Source of the DNA: a bacterium
Lineage (GTDB): Bacteria > SZUA-79 > Acidulodesulfobacterales > Acidulodesulfobacteraceae
Assembly: GCA_021800745.1 (NCBI GenBank)
Contig: JAJYYS010000107.1
Location: 1-5,535 of the forward strand
DNA: 5,535 nt
Direction: 5' to 3'
The position numbers were made by a program, and so were the translations under genes. The notes under the pieces were generated by a model. That model did not search any database, was not told the origin of the DNA, and was given only the letters and a program-made list of their open reading frames with translations. The number at the start of each line of letters is the position of its first letter. Position 1 is the first letter of the stretch. This document shows, piece by piece, positions 1 through 5,535 of this stretch.

Positions 1-635
1 GCATTTTTTATTTTCTCTATCTCGTCTTTTGAAAAACCCCTTCTTTCCAGTCCTATTCTGTTGATACCGTAAATTTTTGCCCTGTCTCCGGATGCGACGA
101 GATAAGGAGGAATATCCTGAACGACCATCGAACCGCCGGCAATTAGGGCGGATTCGCCTATACGCACAAACTGATGGATTGCGCAGAGACCTCCGAGTAT
201 AACGTAGTCCTGAATCTCGATATGTCCGGCCAAGGTCGCGTTATTGGCTAAAATATTTTTGTTTCCTATAATGCAGTCGTGAGCGATATGCACGTGCATC
301 ATAAACAGGTTGGAATCGCCTACCGAGGTAACGCCGTTTCCGGTAACCGTACCCGGATTCATAGTTACGTATTCCCTTATGATATTATTATCGCCTATAA
401 TAAGCTTTGTATCTTCCCCTTTATATTTAAGGTCCTGCGGGGCCGAGCCTATAGAAGCAAATTGAAATATTTTGTTTCCGTCGCCTATCCTGGTGTTTCC
501 TTCTATAACGACATGGGAGGCAATCTGATTATTCTTTCCTATTTTTACGCCGCCTTTTATAATGCTGTAAGGGCCGACGTCGGTCGAATCGTCGATTTCG
601 GCTCCCTGATAAATTATAGCAGTTTTATCAATCAT
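1..635 (-). CDS. lpxA: LpxA, UDP-N-acetylglucosamine 3-O-acyltransferase (3' end cut off by window edge)
   Basis: Cytoplasmic homotrimeric left-handed beta-helix enzyme that catalyses the first step of lipid A synthesis, moving a 3-hydroxyacyl chain from ACP to the 3-OH of UDP-GlcNAc. I translated 211 codons (635 down to 3). The protein opens MIDKTAIIYQ and shows continuous hexapeptide repeats (IGDG, IGDNN, VGDS, IGNK). The conserved block HVHIAHDC places the catalytic base at H119 (E. coli H125). H116, H138 and H154 match E. coli H122, H144 and H160, and PQDLKY (66-71) matches the substrate-contacting segment. G167 aligns with the E. coli acyl-ruler residue G173. The last visible part, LERRGFSKDEIEKIKN, begins the C-terminal helical domain, so about 50 residues are missing. 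No upstream in-frame ATG exists, which fixes the start at 635. It begins 40 bases after the fabZ stop with no clear Shine-Dalgarno sequence. Family assignment is secure; the acyl length is inference. Confidence 0.97.
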   Translation of the reverse strand, partial: MIDKTAIIYQGAEIDDSTDVGPYSIIKGGVKIGKNNQIASHVVIEGNTRIGDGNKIFQFASIGSAPQDLKYKGEDTKLIIGDNNIIREYVTMNPGTVTGNGVTSVGDSNLFMMHVHIAHDCIIGNKNILANNATLAGHIEIQDYVILGGLCAIHQFVRIGESALIAGGSMVVQDIPPYLVASGDRAKIYGINRIGLERRGFSKDEIEKIKN

Positions 636-675
636 AAAATTTTTATTTACTATCAGGTTATTATTTTTCCAAACT

Positions 676-1152
676 CTACTTGGGAATAAAAGTCGCCATA
701 AGTTCGGCTTCGGCGCAAAGTTTTCCATCTACTTCGGCCCTGCCGCCGAAAACCCAGACAAACTGCTTCTTTTTAATAAGTTCTACCTTTAGAAACACCG
801 AATATCCCGGCAGTATAGGTTTTCTAAATCTTGCTTTGTCTATACCCATAAAATAAGTTAATTTATCTTTTAAGTCATCGTCTTCGTCGGTTTTATAAGC
901 AAGAATGCCTCCGGCCTGGGCGAGCGCCTCCAGAATAAGAACCCCGGGCATAACCGGATAACCCGGAAAATGCCCCTGAAAAAACGGTTCATTTATCGTG
1001 GTATTTTTAACGGCGGTAATAGATTTCCCTTTTTCTAAAGATACGACTTTGTCTATCATAAGAAAAGGATATCTGTGCGGAAGCAGCTTTAAAATCTCTC
1101 CTATACCGATTATTTCACCGTCTTTTAAATCTCCCGTCTCTTCTTTGCCCAT
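676..1152 (-). CDS. fabZ: FabZ, 3-hydroxyacyl-ACP dehydratase
   Basis: Cytoplasmic hot-dog-fold dehydratase of type II fatty acid synthesis. It converts 3-hydroxyacyl-ACP to trans-2-enoyl-ACP and so competes with LpxA and LpxD for the same substrate. From the ATG at 1152 the protein has 158 residues (E. coli about 151). Visible motifs are LPHRYPFLMIDK near residues 24-35, then GHFPGYPVMPGVLILEALAQ with catalytic H61 and E75, the active-site pair of the family. It ends FIPK. An in-frame TTG at 1161 would add three residues, but it directly abuts the AAAGGA ribosome-binding site, whereas the ATG at 1152 sits 9 bases downstream of it; I therefore prefer the ATG. The gene starts 5 bases after the lpxD stop, indicating one transcript and probable translational coupling. 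FabA is unlikely because of the short length and FabZ-type HFPGYPVMPG block. Confidence 0.96.
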   Translation of the reverse strand: MGKEETGDLKDGEIIGIGEILKLLPHRYPFLMIDKVVSLEKGKSITAVKNTTINEPFFQGHFPGYPVMPGVLILEALAQAGGILAYKTDEDDDLKDKLTYFMGIDKARFRKPILPGYSVFLKVELIKKKQFVWVFGGRAEVDGKLCAEAELMATFIPK

Positions 1153-1157
1153 TTTCG

Positions 1158-2195
1158 TCAATCCTTTGTTTTTGAAATTTCCTTTATTTTTTTGAACAAC
1201 TCGGGAAGTTTTTTAAAAAGCACTACGGAGTTTCGCCATTCTTTTATGGAAAAAGCAGGCGAGCCGGATATTATCTCGCCGTCCTTCACATTGCCGGATA
1301 CTCCTGACTGTGCCGCTATCATGACGTTATTGCCTATATAAATATGTCCCGCTATGCCGACCTGTCCGCCCATAGTAACGTTATCGCCTACTTCTGAACT
1401 GCCGGCTATTCCTGTTTGCGCGGCAATTACGCAGTTTCTTCCTATTATTACGTTATGGGCAATCTGAACCAGATTGTCTATTTTAGTTCCGGCGCCTATT
1501 CTGGTAAAATCAACCGCCCCTCTGTCTATAGTTACGTTAGCGCCGATTTCGACGTCATCTTCGAGTTCCGCATATCCAGAATGAATTATTTTAACGTAAC
1601 CGGCCTTCCCTCTGGCGAACCCGAAACCGTCGCTCCCGACAACAGAACCGGCATGAATTATACAGCCGTTGCCTATTCTAGAATTATCGTAAACGGTAAC
1701 GTTAGGATATATAATAACGTTATTCCCTATGGTAACGTTTCTTCCTATAACCGCATTTGACATAATCCTGCAGTTATCGCCTATGGAACAACCTTCTCCG
1801 ATAATAACGCCCGGAAAAATTACCGTATTTTTGCCTTTAACGGAAGTTTTTCCTATAAAATAACCCCCCTCAAAATCTTCGTGTCCGCCAGTTTCTTCGT
1901 CGGAAGCAGCTTTAAAAATCTGCGTTGCCTCCGCAAACGATAGATATGGATTTTTAGAATCGAGTATGACAAATTTAATATTCTGAGGAAGTTCCGATTT
2001 TAAAGATTCGTAATCCATTATTACGGCGCAGGCTTTTGTTTCGGAAAGCTGTTTAACGTATTTATGTCCGGCCGCGAAAGAAACATCGTTTTCTTTCGCG
2101 GTCTGAAGCGAACCTATACCGGAAACGCTCAAACTTTCGGAAAATACGCCTATGGTATTCAGCGATAACTTTGAGATAAGGTCTTTTAAGAGCAT
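1158..2195 (-). CDS. lpxD: LpxD, UDP-3-O-acylglucosamine N-acyltransferase
   Basis: Cytoplasmic homotrimer catalysing the third step of lipid A synthesis: N-acylation of UDP-3-O-(3-hydroxyacyl)glucosamine using 3-hydroxyacyl-ACP. The 345-residue product matches the usual length (E. coli 341). Residues 1 to about 100 form the LpxD-specific N-terminal uridine-binding domain, with the typical [11 protein letters not shown] segment at 80-90. Residues about 112-315 are hexapeptide repeats of a left-handed beta-helix. The signature GSDGFGFA (187-194), TIDRGA (222-227) and [10 protein letters not shown] (243-252) are present; H247 corresponds to E. coli catalytic H239, and H284 in IAGH to E. coli H276. 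The C-terminal about 30 residues are lysine-rich and probably helical, the part that contacts ACP in relatives. The start lies 12 bases after the skp stop. No good Shine-Dalgarno sequence is visible, so reinitiation from skp is likely. LpxA is excluded by the N-terminal domain and DGFG motif. Confidence 0.97.
   Translation of the reverse strand: MLLKDLISKLSLNTIGVFSESLSVSGIGSLQTAKENDVSFAAGHKYVKQLSETKACAVIMDYESLKSELPQNIKFVILDSKNPYLSFAEATQIFKAASDEETGGHEDFEGGYFIGKTSVKGKNTVIFPGVIIGEGCSIGDNCRIMSNAVIGRNVTIGNNVIIYPNVTVYDNSRIGNGCIIHAGSVVGSDGFGFARGKAGYVKIIHSGYAELEDDVEIGANVTIDRGAVDFTRIGAGTKIDNLVQIAHNVIIGRNCVIAAQTGIAGSSEVGDNVTMGGQVGIAGHIYIGNNVMIAAQSGVSGNVKDGEIISGSPAFSIKEWRNSVVLFKKLPELFKKIKEISKTKD
1162..1167 (-). 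promoter_or_regulatory. Ribosome-binding site of fabZ, decides the start codon
   Basis: On the minus strand this reads AAAGGA, located inside the last codons of lpxD. It lies 9 bases upstream of the ATG at 1152-1150 but directly adjoins the in-frame TTG at 1161-1159, too close to serve it. It therefore supports the ATG start and a 158-residue FabZ. Confidence 0.7.
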
Positions 2196-2207
2196 AACGG
2201 CATCATG

Positions 2208-2735
2208 CTATTTTGAATTCATTTGATTTAATACTTCATTCGTTATATCTATCGAAGCCGACCTATAAACAACGCTTGGTCTGTCTATAACCAGCATATA
2301 TCCGTCTTTTTTCGCAATAGCGTTAATAATAGACGTGGCTTTATCTACTATTCCTTTTAACAATTCGAATCTCTTTTGCGACATAACGCCTTGAATACGT
2401 TTTTCTTCAGCGGTAAAATTGGATATATCAGTTTCAAATTCTTTAGTTTTTTTAGCTTTTTCCCCTGCGGACATAATAGAACCGTTATTTTTCAAATCTG
2501 CCTGAACCGCGGCTATTTTTTTTCTCATCGCAAGCAGTCTTACATCATACTTGGAAACTAAAGCCTTCAAAGCGCTCTGCGCTTTTTTACCCTGATTAGA
2601 CGTTGAAATTACTTTCTGCATATTGACTACGGCAATATTCGAACCGGCGGCCGACGCATTTACGGAGCCGAATACTATAGATGCCGAAAGTACTAAGAAA
2701 GCCGCAAGGCTTAAATTTAAAATAATCTTTTTCAT
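2208..2735 (-). CDS. skp: Skp/OmpH-family periplasmic chaperone
   Basis: Trimeric jellyfish-shaped chaperone that holds unfolded outer-membrane proteins in the periplasm before delivery to the BAM complex. The 175-residue precursor has a signal peptide: MKK, a hydrophobic core at about 4-23, then ASAA with probable cleavage after residue 29 or 30. The mature part opens with the beta strand SNIAVVNMQKVISTS (32-46), characteristic of the family, followed by a Lys/Ala/Glu-rich region at about 50-135 predicted to form the long coiled-coil tentacles. It closes with strand residues YMLVIDRPSVVYRS and a short terminal helix, DITNEVLNQM. The mature length of about 145 fits E. coli Skp (about 141). 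The ATG is supported by an AAGGAG ribosome-binding site 8 bases upstream, the best in the window. Its place between bamA and lpxD is the canonical one. The family is poorly conserved in sequence, so the call rests on architecture plus synteny. Confidence 0.93.
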   Translation of the reverse strand: MKKIILNLSLAAFLVLSASIVFGSVNASAAGSNIAVVNMQKVISTSNQGKKAQSALKALVSKYDVRLLAMRKKIAAVQADLKNNGSIMSAGEKAKKTKEFETDISNFTAEEKRIQGVMSQKRFELLKGIVDKATSIINAIAKKDGYMLVIDRPSVVYRSASIDITNEVLNQMNSK

Positions 2736-2743
2736 AAATAAAT

Positions 2744-2749
2744 CTCCTT
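2744..2749 (-). promoter_or_regulatory. Ribosome-binding site of skp
   Basis: On the minus strand this reads AAGGAG and ends 8 bases before the skp ATG (2735-2733). It is a near-perfect Shine-Dalgarno sequence and the strongest in the window, consistent with skp being translated independently despite the 44-base AT-rich gap after bamA. That gap (2736-2779) contains no hairpin that I can see. Confidence 0.85.
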
Positions 2750-2779
2750 ATTTTTTTTTATTTAATTAAATCTTTTAAA

Positions 2780-5527
2780 TTAAATCCCGGGCATGCCCGC
2801 ACCGAGACTGAACTGTATTCTCGTAGGATTATTTCCGTTTATAGCCGTTCCTAGTATTTTGCCGTAAGTAATAGTAATCGGACCGAACGGCGAATACCAG
2901 TTAAAGCCTATTCCCGCCGCCTGAACAAGGCCGACCGGAAACACCGAATCTCCCTGCAGCCATGCATTACCGGCATTCCACCATAAAAATCCGTAAAATT
3001 TCATTCTTTTAAGTATGGGTATAAAATATTTTGCCTGAACGGTAAACATTTTCGTTCCGCCGATTATATTTCCGTTTTCCGAAGGACCGACTGAATCGTA
3101 CATAAATCCGAGAAGCGGATAATTATTCATTATGCCGCCTACAAAAAACCTTTGATAAATAGGAAGCGGATAAGACGAGTTTGTTCCCGTTATATAGCCT
3201 AATTGCGCGCCCTGCATAAAAGAAGTTCCCCACCACAGCGGAATATAATGATTTGCCTGCGCTACGTACTTGACAAAATCGTCGTTGCCTCCGATAGGAG
3301 GACCTGCATAACTTATCCTGAAGCTGTCCATATCCCCTGCCGTAGGAACGATAGGATTATTTAAAGTATTATAAACCGTCGTCAAAGAAACTTCGCTGGT
3401 CGTCACTTTACCCTGCGGTAAAATATTCGAAAGCCCCGGTATTATTACCGAATTATCCTGCTCTATAAGGTACCTGAAATATTCGGTCAATATATTGCCG
3501 TATAAAGGATAGCCTAAAGTCGCCGAACCGCCCACTGAACGGTAAGCAAACTCATAATATAAAGAATTAAAAGTATCGTATAAAGATAGATTGAGAGACA
3601 CCGGCCTCGCAAAAAGATAAGTAAGATACGGCTGTAGAACGTTAAAGCTGTATGATTGATAAGGACCGCCCGCCTGAACGTTGAAAGAAACGGAAATTCC
3701 GGTTCCGAAAAGATTCGATTCGGAAATAGACGTTATAGCCATAAAAGACGTGGCCGAACTATAGCCGCCGCCTATGGTAAATTTACCGGTACCCTGCTCT
3801 TTTACATGCACTTTAACGTTTAATATACTCTTCCCGGGAACCTTTTCGGTAGTTATCGTAACATGCTTAAAATACATCAGATTTTTTAAGTTCTGCCTCG
3901 ATATTTTTATGAGCTTAGGGTTATATTTCTCTCCGGGGTAAATAACAAGCGCTCTTAATATAACATAGCTGTATGTGACATCGTTTCCGGTAATGGTAAT
4001 TTTTCCGAACTTTGCAATTTTACCCTTATGGACGATTAGGGACACTATAACGGAACTGGCCTTGGGTTTAATCTTAATAGACGGTTCGACGTTTGCAAAC
4101 GCGTAACCTTTATCCGTAAAATATTTTGTTATGCTTAAAATTTCTTTTTCTATATTTTTTCTGTTAAAAACAGCGCCCACTTTGGTTATTATTAGCTTAC
4201 GCGTTTCTTTATATTCTTTAGAGCCGGCTTTTGCTCCTTTTATAATGAGATTTACTTTGGAGATTCTATATTGGGGCCCTTCGACGATTCTTATTATTAC
4301 GGTAACGTATTTTTTATTTTTGGAAAATATATATTCCGGCTTCTTAACGCTCACGTTTATATAACCGTGATTATAATAAAAACTTAACAGCTTGATAATC
4401 TGAGAATTCAGTTTTGCTTTCTTGAATTTTCCGGCTCCGGTTATCCATGTCAGAAGATTTACCGTTTTAATGCCCGTTACCGATTCGAGCTTGCCGGAGG
4501 AAAAGGATGTATTCCCTCTGAATTTTACTTTCCTTACCATTACCGGCGAATTTTCGCTTATAATAAAATGTATGCCTACATAGTTTCCCGGAAAAGACTT
4601 CTTTTTTACTTTTATCTTTGCGTTATAATAACCCTCTACGGAATATATAAATTTTAATATTTTAACCGCCTTATCTATTTCATAAGAGCTGTAAGGCTTG
4701 TTGATTTTAAGGTTGATAACTTTTTTAATTTTTTTAACGGCAACTGAACCGTTTCCGGTATATTTAATAGATTTAATATAGGGTCTTTCGGAAACTATAA
4801 AAGTAACGAGCAACCGGCCGTCTACGGAAGAGACATCTACTAAGATATTCTTAAAATACCCCGTCTTGTAAAGATTTTTAATACTTTCGTTAATTTTATC
4901 GATGGAATAAGAGCTGCCCTTTCTTATTTTAATGCGGTTCATTATAAACCCGGCTCCGACTCTTATGTTTCCTTTTACCCTAACCGCGTAAATCTTTTTC
5001 TTGAATGAGGAATTTTGCCTGCCCTCGGTTTTTCTTCCGATACGTCCGTATATAAAACCGGCTACTTTATATGCAAATTTGTTTAAGTTTTTTTTAAGAG
5101 AAGCATTACCTGCGCCTGAATAGTTAAGCGTCTTGGATTTATAGACATTTGCAACGTCTATCAGCATTGCATGAACGATAAAATTTGAACCCAGCCTCGA
5201 AATGCTTCCCGTAATTATATAATTGGAATGATAAGCCAGCCCGAGCTTTTTTATTCGGACAAGATTTATTTTTTTATCGAAATTGAAATACGGAGGGGTT
5301 TGAAGCGGGGTATATGCAAAAACAAAATAAGGCTTCCCTGAATTCAGATAATTTTTAAAAGCCGCCGAAAAAGATTTTTTTATAGAAACGGAAGACGGGG
5401 AGCCTTTTTGATGAAAAAAACCCGTCCATACGTTCTTGTTATTTAAAGCGGCATAAACGTTAACCGCATTTAAAATTAAAATGCCGGATATAATAATTCC
5501 TAAAAATATCGATTTTAAAAATTTCAT
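2780..5527 (-). CDS. bamA: BamA, outer membrane protein assembly factor (Omp85), with an extra N-terminal domain
   Basis: Essential beta-barrel insertase of the outer membrane. The 915-residue precursor exceeds E. coli BamA (810). Domain order: signal peptide 1-26 (VYA cleavage site); extra alpha/beta domain about 32-165; five POTRA domains at about 177-247, 248-325, 326-416, 417-502 and 503-577, each with a strand-helix-helix-strand pattern and recurrent KTGYF, SVEGYY, NHGYI and DKGYA turns; 16-stranded barrel about 578-915 starting GKFTIGGGYSS. The loop-6 region FFVGG...LLGF...SVGP is recognisable but lacks the normal Arg of VRGF (L806), and its two usual acidic partners are K833 and N851. 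The C-terminus, FSLGAGMPGI, lacks the terminal aromatic residue. Residues 27-577 carry roughly 100 Lys/Arg against about 25 Asp/Glu. The reading frame is intact throughout. Only 8 bases precede the start, so its ribosome-binding site cannot be judged. TamA is unlikely: it has three POTRA domains. Confidence 0.96.
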   Translation of the reverse strand: MKFLKSIFLGIIISGILILNAVNVYAALNNKNVWTGFFHQKGSPSSVSIKKSFSAAFKNYLNSGKPYFVFAYTPLQTPPYFNFDKKINLVRIKKLGLAYHSNYIITGSISRLGSNFIVHAMLIDVANVYKSKTLNYSGAGNASLKKNLNKFAYKVAGFIYGRIGRKTEGRQNSSFKKKIYAVRVKGNIRVGAGFIMNRIKIRKGSSYSIDKINESIKNLYKTGYFKNILVDVSSVDGRLLVTFIVSERPYIKSIKYTGNGSVAVKKIKKVINLKINKPYSSYEIDKAVKILKFIYSVEGYYNAKIKVKKKSFPGNYVGIHFIISENSPVMVRKVKFRGNTSFSSGKLESVTGIKTVNLLTWITGAGKFKKAKLNSQIIKLLSFYYNHGYINVSVKKPEYIFSKNKKYVTVIIRIVEGPQYRISKVNLIIKGAKAGSKEYKETRKLIITKVGAVFNRKNIEKEILSITKYFTDKGYAFANVEPSIKIKPKASSVIVSLIVHKGKIAKFGKITITGNDVTYSYVILRALVIYPGEKYNPKLIKISRQNLKNLMYFKHVTITTEKVPGKSILNVKVHVKEQGTGKFTIGGGYSSATSFMAITSISESNLFGTGISVSFNVQAGGPYQSYSFNVLQPYLTYLFARPVSLNLSLYDTFNSLYYEFAYRSVGGSATLGYPLYGNILTEYFRYLIEQDNSVIIPGLSNILPQGKVTTSEVSLTTVYNTLNNPIVPTAGDMDSFRISYAGPPIGGNDDFVKYVAQANHYIPLWWGTSFMQGAQLGYITGTNSSYPLPIYQRFFVGGIMNNYPLLGFMYDSVGPSENGNIIGGTKMFTVQAKYFIPILKRMKFYGFLWWNAGNAWLQGDSVFPVGLVQAAGIGFNWYSPFGPITITYGKILGTAINGNNPTRIQFSLGAGMPGI
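5033..5434 (-). other. Extra N-terminal periplasmic domain of BamA (TolB-N/FlgO-like by pattern)
   Basis: Residues about 32-165 of BamA lie between the signal peptide and POTRA 1 and have no counterpart in E. coli BamA. The second half reads as a helix, then strand-turn-strand and helix: SNYIITGSISRLGSNF (101-116), HAMLIDV (119-125), a change to KSKTLNYSG, then a helix LKKNLNKFAYKVAGFIYG (144-161). The pattern 'GxxYxxxGSxxRxGxxxxxxxxLxDVxxxxxxxxxxxxG' is that of the N-terminal domains of TolB and FlgO-like proteins. From memory, BamA of several former Deltaproteobacteria carries such a domain. Its first half, from VWTGFF to YFVFAYTP, is more divergent. Function unknown; a periplasmic contact with BAM lipoproteins or peptidoglycan is conceivable but unsupported. 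Confidence 0.6.
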
Positions 5528-5535
5528 TTTAATAA

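Noticed and set aside
279..689. Plus-strand open frame of 136 codons opposite lpxA
   Set aside because: It is fully antisense to the start of lpxA and the end of fabZ, both of which have clear conserved motifs. The frame is kept open by the periodic codons of the hexapeptide repeats, and the product has no recognisable domain.
1416..1760. Plus-strand open frame of 114 codons opposite lpxD
   Set aside because: It is antisense to the beta-helix repeats of lpxD. The apparent repetitiveness (many NV, SY and YN pairs) is the reverse reading of the hexapeptide periodicity, not a real protein.
1..2195. Recurring short DNA words such as 'cgcctat' and 'ttcctat', considered as dispersed repeats
   Set aside because: They encode the Ile-Gly-Asp/Asn turns of the LpxA and LpxD hexapeptide repeats. 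Spacing follows the protein periodicity (multiples of 18 bases), so they are not independent DNA repeats or a CRISPR array.
2736..2779. AT-rich bamA-skp gap considered as an internal promoter
   Set aside because: The stretch is only 44 bases of A/T runs; a convincing pair of -35 and -10 boxes cannot be distinguished from background composition.
2788..2799. Perfect 12-base palindrome CGGGCATGCCCG near the bamA stop, considered as a terminator or operator
   Set aside because: As a hairpin it has only a 4-bp stem with a CATG loop, is not followed by a T-run, lies within the coding sequence, and the operon continues with closely spaced genes. Kept only as a caution for the odd BamA C-terminus.
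4131..4364. Plus-strand 77-codon frame with a hydrophobic, membrane-like translation
   Set aside because: It lies antisense inside POTRA 4 of bamA. Hydrophobicity arises because lysine codons (AAA) read as Phe (TTT) on the other strand. No ribosome-binding site or context supports it.

Overview
The window is one strand of a Gram-negative envelope-biogenesis operon. All five genes are on the minus strand, so transcription runs from position 5535 towards 1. The order is bamA, skp (ompH), lpxD, fabZ, lpxA, which matches the classic proteobacterial cluster. All four complete genes and the partial one have the expected lengths and catalytic residues, and no gene-free stretch exceeds about 45 bases.

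Layout in order of transcription: bamA (5527-2780) encodes the outer-membrane insertase. After 44 AT-rich bases comes skp (2735-2208), a periplasmic chaperone for outer-membrane proteins. Twelve bases later lpxD (2195-1158) begins, followed 5 bases downstream by fabZ (ATG start at 1152, ending at 676). After another 40 bases, lpxA starts at 635 and leaves the window after 211 codons. I see no promoter, terminator, RNA gene, mobile element or CRISPR array.

The genes form two halves of outer-membrane construction. BamA and Skp deliver and fold outer-membrane proteins. FabZ, LpxA and LpxD supply the lipid A leaflet: FabZ competes with LpxA and LpxD for 3-hydroxyacyl-ACP, while LpxA and LpxD attach those acyl chains to the UDP-sugar.

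Organism: an AT-rich didermic bacterium with LPS. The BamA has an extra N-terminal domain ahead of its POTRA domains, which I associate from memory with former Deltaproteobacteria (Desulfobacterota and relatives). The periplasmic part of BamA is extremely lysine-rich while cytoplasmic FabZ is not, which would fit an acidophile such as the uncultured acid-mine-drainage sulfate reducers. That assignment is a guess.

The window is mostly ordinary housekeeping. The real oddities are all in BamA: loss of all three charged residues of the loop-6/barrel-wall network (the Arg of the VRGF motif and both acidic partners), a C-terminus that lacks the usual terminal aromatic residue, and the strong positive charge of the periplasmic part. 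I found no evidence for an undescribed multi-gene system.
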